Source: Pseudoxanthobacter soli DSM 19599 (lineage in GTDB: Bacteria; Pseudomonadota; Alphaproteobacteria; Rhizobiales; Segnochrobactraceae). Taken from it: a stretch of DNA of 49,985 nucleotides. The notes under the pieces were generated by a model. It was not told the origin of the DNA and made no database searches. It was given only the letters and a program-made list of their open reading frames with translations. The first letter of the stretch is position 1; each line of letters starts with the position of its first letter. A program made the position numbers and the translations under genes. The stretch spans positions 1 through 49,985 of the forward strand of contig CAMDHY010000020.1 in NCBI GenBank assembly GCA_945898215.1, written 5' to 3'. Positions 35,574-44,552 of the stretch are shown one piece after another.

Positions 35574-36488
35574 TCAGGCGGCGGCCCCCGGGCGACGGCG
35601 CAGCAGCACGAGGCCGCCGGCGACGATGCAGGCGGCACCCAGCACGATCGGCAGGCCCGGCACCTCGCCGAAGGCGAGGTAGCCGATGATCGCGCCGCCG
35701 ATGAGCTCCAGATAGACGAGCGGCGCGAGCGTGGTGGCGTCGGCGCGGCGGAAGGCGAGGATCACCAGGAAGTGGCAGGCGGCCGAGGACAGGCCGAGCA
35801 GGCCGTAAAGCGCGAGCAATCCGGGGAGGACAGTGTCGCCGCCCGCCGGCATCGGCCATGTGAGGATCGCCTGCGGCGTCATCAGCACGGTGCCGACGAC
35901 GCACTGGAAGAGCAGCGTCGGGACGGGATCGCTGGTCATCGCGGCCCGGCGGGTGGCGACGAGGTAGCACGCGTAGAAGACGCCGGCGCCGAAGGCGAAG
36001 ATGACGCCGGGCTCGAGCGCGCTGCCCGGGCGCAGGATGACGAGCGAGCCGGCGAAGCCGAGCGCCAGCGACAGCCCCTTGCGCCCCGTCATCGTCTCAC
36101 CGAGGAGCGCCACCGACAGGGCGGCGGCAATGATCGGGCCGACGAAATAGGCGCTGAAGGTGGTGGCGAGCGGCACCCGCACCATCGACAGGTAGAACAG
36201 CGTCATGGCGATCACGAGAAAGGCGGTGCGCAGGAAGTGCGAGCCGAGCCGTTCGCGCGGGAACAGCCGCCAGCCGTGCATCGCGAGCGCGAACGGCAGC
36301 ACCACCAGCGAGGCCACCGCATAGCGCGCCCACGCGACGAAATAGGGCGACGCCTCCAGCGCCAGGTGCTTCGCCAGCCCGTCGACGAGCGGGAAGGACA
36401 GCATCGCCGTCGCCATCAGGGCCAGGCCGGCGGTGGGCGAGGGCGGAGCGGCAGGGATGCCGGCAGAGGGGCGAGCGGGCGCGGTCAT
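35574..36488 (-). CDS. EamA/DMT transporter
   Basis: A 304-residue ten-helix transporter with two EamA repeats (LMATAMLSFPLVDGLAKHLAL, VPLATTFSAYFVGPIIAAALSVALLGE, ADATTLAPLVYLELIGGAIIGYLAFGE). The ATG at 36488 is chosen because it gives a normal short cytoplasmic start; the frame extends further upstream without support. The 261-nt gap to the divergent DUF4142 gene shows no clear promoter that I can name. Confidence 0.9.
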   Translation of the reverse strand: MTAPARPSAGIPAAPPSPTAGLALMATAMLSFPLVDGLAKHLALEASPYFVAWARYAVASLVVLPFALAMHGWRLFPRERLGSHFLRTAFLVIAMTLFYLSMVRVPLATTFSAYFVGPIIAAALSVALLGETMTGRKGLSLALGFAGSLVILRPGSALEPGVIFAFGAGVFYACYLVATRRAAMTSDPVPTLLFQCVVGTVLMTPQAILTWPMPAGGDTVLPGLLALYGLLGLSSAACHFLVILAFRRADATTLAPLVYLELIGGAIIGYLAFGEVPGLPIVLGAACIVAGGLVLLRRRPGAAA

Positions 36489-36749
36489 GGCATCCGTGGT
36501 GGCGGGGTCAGGGCCGGCGGGCGCCGGCGACCCTTCTTGTTCCACCGGGGAACCGGCGGCCGGATGGCATGGACCACATCCGGGCGCCGTCGCCAAGCAG
36601 GCGACGGCAGCGCCGGACGCCGCAGGGCAACGACGGACGACCGGCGTGCCGGGACCGCGGCCTTGGAACGGGACGGCAGCCTTGGAAAACGTCATCGGCA
36701 CGGCGCCGCAAGCCTGCTAAGGTGGTGGCGACAACGAGGGGGATCGCCC

Positions 36750-37298
36750 ATGCGCGTGCCTGCCATCCGGACCATCTTCGCCACGCTGCTGCTCGCGACC
36801 CTGCCGGTGTTCGCGACCGCGGCCCTCGCCGCCGGACCGACGCCGGCGGAGATCGCGGCTTCCGCGAGCGTGCCGACCACGGCGGCCTTCGTCGCCACCG
36901 CGCCCGCCGCCAACGCCTTCGAGATCGCCTCGAGCCGGCTCGCGCTCGAGAAGTCGACGAACCCGACGGTGCGCGCCTTCGCAGAGAGGATGATCACCGA
37001 CCACACCAAGATCGGCGAGCATTTCGTCGCCGCCTTCGGCAAGGCGAACACCGGCCTGACGCCGCCGGACGGCCTCGGGCCGGAGCTCGGCGCCATCATG
37101 GACAAGCTGCAAGGCGAGAGCGGCGCGGCGTTCGACAAGGACTACATCGTTGCCCAGACGAAGGGCCACCAGGCGGCCGTCGGACTGTTCGCCGGCTACG
37201 CCAAGGGCGGCGACAACGCCGTGCTGAAGGCGTTCGCCAGCGAGACGCTGCCGATCATCGAGATGCACCTCGAGATGTGCTACGCGCTCGGATCGTGA
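36750..37298 (+). CDS. DUF4142 exported protein
   Basis: A 182-residue periplasmic protein with a signal peptide (IFATLLLATLPVFATAALAA, residues about 9-28) and a ferritin-like helical DUF4142 domain: FEIASSRLALEKSTNPTVRAFAERMITDHTKIGEHF, FDKDYIVAQTKGHQAAVGLFAGY and a final IIEMHLEM. The conserved Glu/His/Asp pattern resembles metal-binding four-helix bundles, but its function is unknown; relatives are often stress-induced. The gene appears monocistronic. GAGGGGGAT precedes the ATG. Confidence 0.88.
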   Translation: MRVPAIRTIFATLLLATLPVFATAALAAGPTPAEIAASASVPTTAAFVATAPAANAFEIASSRLALEKSTNPTVRAFAERMITDHTKIGEHFVAAFGKANTGLTPPDGLGPELGAIMDKLQGESGAAFDKDYIVAQTKGHQAAVGLFAGYAKGGDNAVLKAFASETLPIIEMHLEMCYALGS

Positions 37299-37325
37299 GC
37301 GGGGCAGTGACGGGTGACTGTCGAC

Positions 37326-37344
37326 GCGCCGGTAGCGGCGCTTT
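37326..37344. terminator. Weak hairpin in the DUF4142/udgX convergent gap
   Basis: GCGCCG (37326-37331) pairs with CGGCGC (37336-37341) over a 4-nt loop, followed by TTT. It is short but correctly placed in the 54-nt space between two convergent genes. Confidence 0.3.
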
Positions 37345-37352
37345 GCCGGCGG

Positions 37353-38786
37353 TCAGCCGCTGACCATCTCGCCTGCCAGCCTGAGGTCGTCGACGAAGGC
37401 GGCGTATTCCGCCGCCTTCGCCGCAGCGTCGGGCAAGCGCAAAAGATGGGACGGGTGGACGGTGACGAGGACCGCCGTGCCGTTGGGGCCCTCGATGACG
37501 CGGCCGCGGCTCTGGCCGACCGGCACGGGGCGGCCGAGGACGGAGAGCGCCGCCGTCGCGCCCATCGCCAGGATCAGGCGGGGGCGGACGAGCGCGATCT
37601 CGCGCTTCAGCCAGGGCTGGCAGGCGCGGACCTCGCCGGTCGCCGGCTTCTGGTGGATGCGCCGCTTGCCGCGCGGCACGAACTTGAAGTGCTTGACGGC
37701 ATTCGTCACGTAGAGGCCGTCGCGGTCGACGCCGGCCTCCTCCAGGGCGCGGTCGAAGAGCTGGCCGGCGGGTCCGACGAAGGGGCGGCCGGCGATGTCC
37801 TCCTGGTCGCCCGGCTGCTCGCCGACCACCATCAGCGCCGCCTGCGCCCTGCCCTCGCCGAACACCGTCTGCGTCGCCGGCTCCCACAAGGGGCAGGCGC
37901 GGCAGCCGGCCGCCTCGGCTGCCAGCGCATACAGCGTGCCTGCCTCGGCCGGGACGGCGGCCGCGGCCGCGTGTGGGCGGTGCGGCCGCGGATTGGGGGC
38001 GCTCGGGCCGGTCTCGACCATCGCCTCGCTGCGGCGCTGCGCGGCGGCGATCAGGGGCCGGATGAGCGGCGCCTCCGGCAGGTTCCGCCAGTATTTCTCC
38101 GGCATCTCGGCGCGCATGGCGCCGACCTTCAGGCGGGCGGGGTTGAAGATGCTGGAATAGTAGCCGCGCCAGAGCGCCTCCAGCGCGTCATCGGTCGGCG
38201 CGTCGGCGCGGCGGCTGCCGGGGCCGAAGGCGAGGCCCTCACCGTCCCAGTGGACGGCGGCGTCGGGCATCAGGATCGACCAGCGCATCGAGGCGAAGCG
38301 GCGCATGAAGAAGGGCGCGTTGGCGGCGACGATGCGGTGGTCGGGCTCGAACCAGGCGACGAACCACGGCTCGCCGGAAAGCTCCGAGCGGCGGAAGCGC
38401 ACGAAGGCGCGCATCTTGTGAACATCGCGGCGCACCGCCTTCGCCATCGCCTCGAGCTCGGCCACGTCCGGATCGACGGCGACGCGCATCAGCTGCGGCT
38501 CGGCGCGCAGCCGCCAGACGAGGCGGTAGAGGCGGGCGAAGCGCTCGGGGTCGCGGTGCAGCACGACGGTCTCGGCGAGCGTCAGGAAGCCGCGCGGCAC
38601 AGCGAGCGGGGCGGCCGGCACCGGCGGTGGCAGCGGCTCGGCGGCGCCGGCGAAGAGGTCCGGCGCCTCTCCGCCCTTGACGCTGAAGCTCACCCGCTCC
38701 GGCGGCACGGCGCGGGCGAGGAGGTCGCGGGCGACCGCACGGAAGCCCGCGAAGTCGGTCTCGCCCGGCAGCACGACGGCGTGCAT
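37353..38786 (-). CDS. DUF4130-UdgX fusion uracil-DNA glycosylase
   Basis: A 477-residue fusion. Residues 1-240 are the DUF4130 domain (probable DNA metabolism protein linked to a radical-SAM enzyme: LHRDPERFARLYRLVWRL, DVHKMRAFVRFR, WFVAWFEPDH, YYSSIFNPARL). Residues 285-477 are a UdgX-type glycosylase with Fe-S cysteines CRAC (295-298) and C389, motif GEQPGDQED (322-330), HPSHLLR (444-450) and the KRRIH loop (374-378). In characterised UdgX proteins the His of KRRIH forms a covalent bond to the DNA abasic site after uracil removal. It is downstream of its radical-SAM partner by 25 nt. Confidence 0.92.
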   Translation of the reverse strand: MHAVVLPGETDFAGFRAVARDLLARAVPPERVSFSVKGGEAPDLFAGAAEPLPPPVPAAPLAVPRGFLTLAETVVLHRDPERFARLYRLVWRLRAEPQLMRVAVDPDVAELEAMAKAVRRDVHKMRAFVRFRRSELSGEPWFVAWFEPDHRIVAANAPFFMRRFASMRWSILMPDAAVHWDGEGLAFGPGSRRADAPTDDALEALWRGYYSSIFNPARLKVGAMRAEMPEKYWRNLPEAPLIRPLIAAAQRRSEAMVETGPSAPNPRPHRPHAAAAAVPAEAGTLYALAAEAAGCRACPLWEPATQTVFGEGRAQAALMVVGEQPGDQEDIAGRPFVGPAGQLFDRALEEAGVDRDGLYVTNAVKHFKFVPRGKRRIHQKPATGEVRACQPWLKREIALVRPRLILAMGATAALSVLGRPVPVGQSRGRVIEGPNGTAVLVTVHPSHLLRLPDAAAKAAEYAAFVDDLRLAGEMVSG

Positions 38787-38811
38787 CAGCTTCTCCCGGG
38801 TCCGTTTCGGC

Positions 38812-40038
38812 TCAGAACGGCAGCGCGAGCTGGCGCGGCGGCGCCAGGCGCTGCCGGAGGTCGATCCGGTCGATCAGTCCGCCGGGGCTGTGGTCGGGCA
38901 GCACCAGGAAGGGCAGCGCCTTCGCCAAGGGCACGCGCAGGCGGCCGAGGTCGGCGGTGCGGATCGCCCGCACGCGCCGGGCCGACAGCAGCCGCTCCAC
39001 CGCCTTCTTGCCGAGACCAGGCACGCGCAGCAGCTCCTCCCGGCTCGCCTTGTTGACGTCGAGCGGGAAGCGCTCGCGGTGGCGCAGCGCCCAGGCGAGC
39101 TTCGGGTCGATGTCGAGGGCGAGGTTGCCCTCCTCCCCCTCGACGATCTCTTCCACGTCGAAGCCGTAGAAGCGCATCAGCCAGTCCGCCTGGTAGAGCC
39201 GGTGCTCGCGCACCAGCGGCGGCGCCACCGGCGGCAGGCGGCGGCTCGCATCGGGGATCGGGCTGAAGGCGGAATAGTAGACGCGCCGCAAGCGGTAGGA
39301 GCCGTAGAGGCCGGCGCTGGTGGCGAGGATCTGGCGATCGTCGGTGGCGTCGGCCCCGACGATCATCTGGGTGCTCTGGCCGCCCGGCGCGAACGCCGGC
39401 GCCTTGCTATCCTCCTTGGCGGCGTCGATGTGGCCGCGCATGCGCCCCATCGAGCGGCGGATGGCGCGGGCGTCCTTCTCCGGGGCGAGCGCGGTCAGCC
39501 CCGCCTCGGTCGGCAGTTCGATGTTGATCGACAGCCGGTCGGCATAGCGGCCGGCCTCGGCGAGGAGGTCACCGCTCGCGTCGGGGATCGTCTTCAGGTG
39601 GATGTAGCCGCGGAAGTCATGCTCCTCGCGCAGCGTGCGGGCGACGCGCACCACCTCACTCATCGTGTAGTCCGGCGAGCGGATGATGCCGGACGACAGG
39701 AACAGCCCCTCGATGTAGTTGCGCCGGTAGAAGTCGATGGTGAGTTCGACCACCTCCTCCACCGTGAAGCGGGCGCGCGGCACGTTCGAGGACGAGCGGT
39801 TGACGCAATAGAGGCAGTCGAAGGCGCAGGCGTTGGTGAGCAGGATCTTCAGGAGCGAGATGCAGCGCCCGTCCGGCGCGTAGGAGTGGCAGATGGCGCC
39901 CTCGGTGGAGCCGATGCCGCGGCCGCCGATGGAATCGCGCTTCGTGGTTCCCCCGGAGGCGCAGGAGGCGTCGTACTTGGCGGCGTCGGCGAGGATGGCG
40001 AGCTTGCGGGCGAGGTCCATGGCCCGAGTGTTGTTCAT
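38812..40038 (-). CDS. Putative DNA modification/repair radical-SAM protein
   Basis: A 408-residue radical-SAM enzyme with the cluster motif CAFDCLYC (C71, C75, C78), preceded by the family landmark KYDASCASGGTTKRDS, and a C-terminal helix-hairpin-helix DNA-binding segment (LDVNKASREELLRVPGLGKKAVERLL, about residues 325-355). It belongs to the family named for linkage to uracil-DNA glycosylase. A repair or modification reaction on DNA is proposed; the chemistry is unknown. The start may be M1 (40038) or M7 (40020): the SOS box overlaps the first ATG. With the next gene it forms a two-gene operon. Confidence 0.9.
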   Translation of the reverse strand: MNNTRAMDLARKLAILADAAKYDASCASGGTTKRDSIGGRGIGSTEGAICHSYAPDGRCISLLKILLTNACAFDCLYCVNRSSSNVPRARFTVEEVVELTIDFYRRNYIEGLFLSSGIIRSPDYTMSEVVRVARTLREEHDFRGYIHLKTIPDASGDLLAEAGRYADRLSINIELPTEAGLTALAPEKDARAIRRSMGRMRGHIDAAKEDSKAPAFAPGGQSTQMIVGADATDDRQILATSAGLYGSYRLRRVYYSAFSPIPDASRRLPPVAPPLVREHRLYQADWLMRFYGFDVEEIVEGEEGNLALDIDPKLAWALRHRERFPLDVNKASREELLRVPGLGKKAVERLLSARRVRAIRTADLGRLRVPLAKALPFLVLPDHSPGGLIDRIDLRQRLAPPRQLALPF

Positions 40039-40047
40039 TCTTTGTTC
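40033..40047 (-). promoter_or_regulatory. LexA/SOS box of the radical-SAM/UdgX operon
   Basis: On the minus strand GAAC, 7 nt, GAAC (GAACAAAGAATGAAC) is a perfect match to the alphaproteobacterial SOS box GAAC-N7-GAAC. It overlaps the proposed start codon. A -35-like TTGACC (40067-40072) lies 17 nt before a -10-like CAGAAC (40044-40049), so the box covers the -10 and the start point. LexA repression with SOS induction is the natural reading, and the message may be nearly leaderless. Confidence 0.7.
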
Positions 40048-40244
40048 TGGGGCAAGGATGGTGGACGGTCAAAGACGGCAAGGCAGTTGTTCCAAAGGAG
40101 CGTGACGGGGCCGTGCCGGAGGCGGATCCCGTCTCGACCGTTGACCGGGCAGGGCGCGCAGCGGGTCCTCGATCCCCGGTCTTGATCGCCGGGGGCAGGC
40201 ATTCGCTTCCGCGAACGCGGCCAACACGGCCTGCAAGAACGAGA
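40048..40244. other. Intergenic stretch upstream of the radical-SAM gene
   Basis: Part of the 398-nt gap 40039-40436. Apart from the -35-like element at 40067-40072, I see no gene, no RNA and no repeat in this part. The rest of the gap holds a terminator (40245-40288), about 90 nt of unremarkable G+C-rich sequence and a tandem duplication (40376-40447). Confidence 0.5.
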
Positions 40245-40288
40245 AAGGCGCGGCGCGGGCGGCGAAAAAGCCGTCCGTGCCGCGCCTT
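40245..40288 (-). terminator. Strong hairpin terminator after the chemoreceptor gene
   Basis: A 19-bp stem (40245-40263 with 40270-40288, two G-T pairs) closes a 6-nt loop; on the minus strand it is followed by a T-rich CTTTCTCGTTCTT. The outer AAGG/CCTT ends would also allow reading from the other side. Confidence 0.75.
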
Positions 40289-40375
40289 CGGCGGGAAGGG
40301 ACTGAGCCCCCTCTCCCGCGCGGGTCGCCGCCGGGGGGGGCGGCGACCTCGTCTCTGCCTGGCCGTGAACGGCCG

Positions 40376-40447
40376 GGAACTGGCCGGTCTGGTCCGGGCC
40401 TCAGGCGGCACGGAACTGGCCGGTCTGGTCCGGGCCTCAGGCGGCGC
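40376..40447. repeat. 36-nt tandem duplication at the 3' end of the chemoreceptor gene
   Basis: 40376-40411 and 40412-40447 are two head-to-tail copies identical at 34 or more of 36 positions. The second copy contains the last codons and stop of the chemoreceptor; the first copy is therefore a downstream echo of the gene end. It looks like recent slippage or unequal exchange. Confidence 0.85.
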
Positions 40448-42464
40448 GGACGTGCTCGACGAACTTGCGCACTTCGCCGCGCAGCGTCTCCGACTGGCGG
40501 GCGAGCTCGCTCGCCGACGACAGCACCTGCGTCGCCGCCGACGACGACACTTCCGCCGCCTGCAGCACCGCCGCGATGTTGGTGGTCACCTCGTTGGTGC
40601 CCATCGCCGCCTGCTGCACGTTGCGGGCCACCGCCGCCGTCGTCGCACCCTGCTCCTCGACCGCCGCGACGATCGCCGCGGCGATGCCGTTGATGTCGCC
40701 GATGGTGCGGCCGACGTTGGAGATCGCCATCACCGCGTCCTCGGTCGAGCCCTGCATGCCGCCGATTTGGGCGGAGATCTCGGCCGTCGCCTTGGAGGTC
40801 TGCTCGGCGAGGCTCTTCACCTCCTGGGCCACCACCGCGAAGCCCTTGCCGGCTTCACCGGCACGAGCCGACTCGATCGTCGCGTTGAGCGCCAGCAGGT
40901 TGGTCTGGGCGGCGATGTCGCCGATCAGCCCGACGATGGCGCCGATCTTGTCGGCGTCGGCGCGCAGGCTGGTCATGCGGGTGTTGGTCTCGCCCGCCTC
41001 GCCGACGGCGCGGGAGGCGACCGTCGTCGACTGGTTGACCTGCTGGCCGATCTCGCTCGCCGAGGCGGCGAGCTCTTCCACCGCCGCCGCCACCGTCTGC
41101 ACGTTGGTCGCCGCCTCTTCCGCCGCCGCGGCGACGGCGGCCGCCTGGGCGGCCGTCTCCTCGGAGGTCGCCGTCAGGCTCTGGGCGGCCGCCTGCAGCT
41201 CGGTCGCGGCCGACGACACCATCTCGACGATCTTGCCGACCGCCGCCTCGAACTGCTCGGCGAGCGCCAGCATGTCGGCCTTGCGCTTCGCCGCCGCCTC
41301 GACCTCGAGACGCGCCGTCTCCTCGCGCAGACGCTTCGCCTCGGCGAGGCCGTCGCGGAACACGCCGAGCACCTTCGCCTGCTCGCCGAGCTCGTCGCCA
41401 CGCGTGGCGGACGGGATCTTCGTGGCGAGTTCGCCGCGGCCGATCAGTTCCATCGCCCGCGTCATTGCCGACAGCGGCCGGGCGATGCCGAAGATCGAGT
41501 AGACGGCCGAGGCGACCAGCACGGCGATCAGCAGGCCGACCACGCTGAAGGTGATCAGGGCCCCGACTTCCTGAGCCGCGAGGGCGGCGAGTTCCGCCTC
41601 CTGGACGCGGCCCCGCGCGACATCGACCGCCTCGCGAGTCAGAGCGATGGCCTCGTTGGCGATCGGCACCGAACGCGACTTGACGAGCTCCGCGAGTTCC
41701 TCGGCGAGCGGCAGCGCCTCTTCCAGGCGGGCGACGTAGGTGTCGTAGACCCCCGCGAGTTCGCTCACCTGACGGGAAGCGGAAGCAATGCCGACGACGG
41801 CGCCCTCCAGGGCCCCGAAGGCCGCGTCACCGCGGGCGGCGGCCTCGCGGATCTGCGCCAGCAGGTCCTGATCTTGGCTTGCCGCATAGCGCCAGGAGTT
41901 CGCGCGGATGAACTGGAAGTCGTTGTCGATCCCGGCGAGAATCTCGTGGTTCCGCTCGACGTCGCTCGACGCCTCGAGGGCGCGCTCGACCGTCTCGGCG
42001 GCGTCGCCCCACTGCGCCGCGACTTCGTCGCGGGCGGCGTGGGCGACGATTTCCCGCTGGCGGAGCTCGGCCATCTCCAGCGTCGTCTTGCCGTAGCTGT
42101 CGACAAGACCGGCGATCTTCTGGAGCCGCTCCTTGTTCGCCGGCAGGGCCGCGAGGCCCTCCGCCTCGCCGAGGAGCTTGGCCGCCTCGGCCATGTCGCC
42201 GCGGACGCTCTCGGCCAACCCGTTGATCGCGGCACCGTCGATGCTGAGGCGGATGTCCTTGGTGAAGGCCTGCATGCGGCGCAGCACGACGTTCGACTGG
42301 GTCGCTAGGCGCTCAATCGAGGACTGGCCCTCGACGACCGCCTGGCTCTCCGCACGCTGGGAGCCGACCAAGAGCTGGGCGACAACGACCGCGCCTGCGA
42401 GGAGAATGCCGGCGCCAGCGGTGAGGCCGAGCTTCGCGCCGATGGTGAGACGAAACCGAGACAT
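40437..42464 (-). CDS. Methyl-accepting chemotaxis protein
   Basis: A 675-residue transducer. Transmembrane helices are at about 9-32 and 302-325, enclosing a periplasmic, all-helical ligand domain of about 265 residues, the size of a helical-bimodular or long four-helix type. HAMP follows (about 327-375), then a long signalling coiled coil with the conserved tip ([43 protein letters not shown]). Ala/Glu-rich methylation helices flank it. It ends [11 protein letters not shown] without a CheR-binding pentapeptide. No che genes are nearby. A strong terminator follows. The 241-nt gap upstream shows no obvious promoter. Confidence 0.95.
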   Translation of the reverse strand: MSRFRLTIGAKLGLTAGAGILLAGAVVVAQLLVGSQRAESQAVVEGQSSIERLATQSNVVLRRMQAFTKDIRLSIDGAAINGLAESVRGDMAEAAKLLGEAEGLAALPANKERLQKIAGLVDSYGKTTLEMAELRQREIVAHAARDEVAAQWGDAAETVERALEASSDVERNHEILAGIDNDFQFIRANSWRYAASQDQDLLAQIREAAARGDAAFGALEGAVVGIASASRQVSELAGVYDTYVARLEEALPLAEELAELVKSRSVPIANEAIALTREAVDVARGRVQEAELAALAAQEVGALITFSVVGLLIAVLVASAVYSIFGIARPLSAMTRAMELIGRGELATKIPSATRGDELGEQAKVLGVFRDGLAEAKRLREETARLEVEAAAKRKADMLALAEQFEAAVGKIVEMVSSAATELQAAAQSLTATSEETAAQAAAVAAAAEEAATNVQTVAAAVEELAASASEIGQQVNQSTTVASRAVGEAGETNTRMTSLRADADKIGAIVGLIGDIAAQTNLLALNATIESARAGEAGKGFAVVAQEVKSLAEQTSKATAEISAQIGGMQGSTEDAVMAISNVGRTIGDINGIAAAIVAAVEEQGATTAAVARNVQQAAMGTNEVTTNIAAVLQAAEVSSSAATQVLSSASELARQSETLRGEVRKFVEHVRAA

Positions 42465-42705
42465 AGATATCCGAACCTTCGATCAGGGATGTTGCGCGAA
42501 CAACACTCCTTTTCGGAGGCCGCACTGGACGCAGGCGTCCATGCGGTCATCGAAAGGGAAGCTATGCCCCGCCGGGGAGCGATACTCATCGCGCTGGCTT
42601 GCGCCGGGCTGGCGCGACAGCGCGGGCGGGGGAGGATGACGGGGTGCGACGTCCGCTGGACGACGTTGCGGTGGCGAGTTCGCCAGAGAAGCCCGAGCGC
42701 GCGGC

Positions 42706-43992
42706 TCAGTCGCGGGCGCGGCGGAGGGCGGCGACGTCCGCGGCGCTGACGTCCGGGGCGCGGCCGCCCCAGGTGGCGCGAAGGTAGTTGGAGAGGTCGG
42801 CGATCTCGCCGTCGGTCAGCAGGTCGGAAAAGCCCGGCATGTCCTGCAGGCGGCCGTGTGGGAAGTCGCGCCACGGGATGCCGTCAGCGAGGACCGTCAA
42901 CAGGTTGACGGGCCGCGGCAAGCGCAGCTCGGCGTTCGTCGTCATCGGCGGCGCCATCGACGGCGTGCCTTCGCCCTCGATGCCGTGACAGCCGGCGCAG
43001 ACGGCGACATAAAGGCGGCGGCCGTTCGCGGCCGTCTCTGGCGAGAGGTCCGCGGCGGCGACGACAGGTGCGGCGGGGGCCGGCTCGCCGGCGAGATAGG
43101 CCGCCATCGCGGCCGCGTCGTCGTCGGTCAGGTACTGCGTCGAGTGGTGGACGACGTCGTACATGGCAAAGCCCATGACGCCCTCCGGCCCCATGCCGCT
43201 GCGCATGAAGCCGGCGAGCCTGTCGGGCGCGAAGCCCAGGCGAGCGAGGCCCTCCGGTGTGATGTCGGGCGCGTCGACGCCCTCGATGACGGCGCCCTCG
43301 AGGTAGCGCGACGGCATCATGCCCATGGTGATGTCGCGCGGCGTGTGGCACTCGCCGCAGTGGCCGAGGGCGTCGACGAGATAGCGCCCGCGGTTCCACT
43401 CGGCCGACTTCTGCGCGTCCGGCGCCGGCACGTTGCCAGGGAGGTTGAGCAGGTTCCAGAACGTCATGAATTGGCGGACGTAGGGAAACGGCAGGCTGTC
43501 CTGCCGGTCGGGCACCGCCATCGGCTCGCGCGTCAGCATGTAGGCCCAGACGGCGTCGACGTCCGCTTCGCTCATCTGCCGGTAGGAGACATAGGGCATC
43601 GCCGGATAGAGATGGCGGCCGCCCTTGGCGACGCCGTCGCGCATCGCCCGGTGGAAGTCGGCCCGCGTCCACGAGCCGATGCCGTAGGTGGGGTCCGGCG
43701 AGATGTTGGTGGCGTAGAGCGTGCCGACCGGCATCTCGAACGGCCGCCCGCCGGCCCACGGCGCCCCGCCGACGGCGGTGTGGCAGGCGACACAGTCGGC
43801 GGCGGCGGCGATGTAGCGGCCCTTCGGCGCGAGTTCAGCGATCTCCTCCGGCGAAAGCGGCGTGTCGACGGCGGCGCTGACGACACTTTTCTCGAAGGCG
43901 CCGGCGAGGACGGCGAGGGCGAAGCCGCCGCCGAGCACGACGATGACGACCGCGGCGAGGACGACCCGGTGCCAGACCTTGCGGATGATCAT
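42706..43992 (-). CDS. Triheme c-type cytochrome, electron-transfer subunit of a Mo hydroxylase
   Basis: A 428-residue membrane-anchored cytochrome. An N-terminal helix (VVLAAVVIVVLGGGFALAVLA) tethers it, and three heme motifs follow: CVACH, CGECH and CAGCH. Each domain has a distal Met candidate (PYVSYRQM, GFAMYDVV, MPGFSDLL). The family accepts electrons from periplasmic aldehyde or N-heterocycle dehydrogenases and passes them to the respiratory chain. The gene follows the 2Fe-2S subunit by 11 nt, giving a three-subunit complex. Confidence 0.92.
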   Translation of the reverse strand: MIIRKVWHRVVLAAVVIVVLGGGFALAVLAGAFEKSVVSAAVDTPLSPEEIAELAPKGRYIAAAADCVACHTAVGGAPWAGGRPFEMPVGTLYATNISPDPTYGIGSWTRADFHRAMRDGVAKGGRHLYPAMPYVSYRQMSEADVDAVWAYMLTREPMAVPDRQDSLPFPYVRQFMTFWNLLNLPGNVPAPDAQKSAEWNRGRYLVDALGHCGECHTPRDITMGMMPSRYLEGAVIEGVDAPDITPEGLARLGFAPDRLAGFMRSGMGPEGVMGFAMYDVVHHSTQYLTDDDAAAMAAYLAGEPAPAAPVVAAADLSPETAANGRRLYVAVCAGCHGIEGEGTPSMAPPMTTNAELRLPRPVNLLTVLADGIPWRDFPHGRLQDMPGFSDLLTDGEIADLSNYLRATWGGRAPDVSAADVAALRRARD

Positions 43993-44003
43993 GGGGCGGC
44001 CTC

Positions 44004-44552
44004 CTACCCGACCACGAGGCCGGGCGTGTCGAGGATCACCGACCGCACCGCCTCGTAGTAGCGCACATAGCCCGTGCAGCGGCAGACGTGCGGGGCGAGC
44101 GCCGCCTCGATGGTGCTCTCGACGTCGGCCCGCGCGACGGGCTCGCGCTTCAGCCGCTCGATCAGCACCGTCGCGCCGGTGACGAAGCCCGGCGTGCAAT
44201 AGCCGCACTGGAACGAGAAATGCTCGATGAAGGCCTGCTGCACCAGCGACAGCGCGGTGACGTTGCCGTCGGCGTCGCGCTCGGCGTGGCCCTCGATGGT
44301 GCGGACCGACTTGCCGGCGAAGAAGTGCGCGCCGGTGATGCAGGTGCGGATCTCGCGCGGCGGCGCACCGTCGGTGTCGAGCAGCATCACCGTGCACGCC
44401 CAGCAGACGCCTTGGCCGCACGCCAGCCTCGAGCCGGTGAGGTTCAGGTATTCGTGCAGGAAGTCGACCATCATCAGGTTGTCCGGCACGTCGATCGGGC
44501 CGACCTGGCGGCCATTGACGACGAGGGACAGGGGCGTCGTCGGCAGCGTCAT
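44004..44552 (-). CDS. 2Fe-2S subunit of a xanthine-dehydrogenase-family enzyme
   Basis: A 182-residue small subunit with the plant-type [2Fe-2S] cluster (RLACGQGVCWACTVMLLD, then RTCITGA) in the first half and the second cluster CGYCTPGF...CRCTGY in the second half, exactly as in CoxS/IorA-type proteins. It carries electrons from molybdenum to the cytochrome. The start at 44552 overlaps the Mo-subunit stop by 4 nt. Confidence 0.95.
   Translation of the reverse strand: MTLPTTPLSLVVNGRQVGPIDVPDNLMMVDFLHEYLNLTGSRLACGQGVCWACTVMLLDTDGAPPREIRTCITGAHFFAGKSVRTIEGHAERDADGNVTALSLVQQAFIEHFSFQCGYCTPGFVTGATVLIERLKREPVARADVESTIEAALAPHVCRCTGYVRYYEAVRSVILDTPGLVVG

Noticed and set aside
36540-36700. EcfG-type promoter upstream of the DUF4142 gene
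   Set aside because: GGAAC occurs twice but the following CGTC/CGTT elements are at wrong distances.
34437-37298. Plus-strand open frame of 953 codons across two EamA genes
   Set aside because: It is antisense to two clear transporters and only its last third is the real DUF4142 gene; the translation of the rest is low-complexity.
40113-42308. Plus-strand 731-codon open frame opposite the chemoreceptor
   Set aside because: Low-complexity shadow of the MCP gene.
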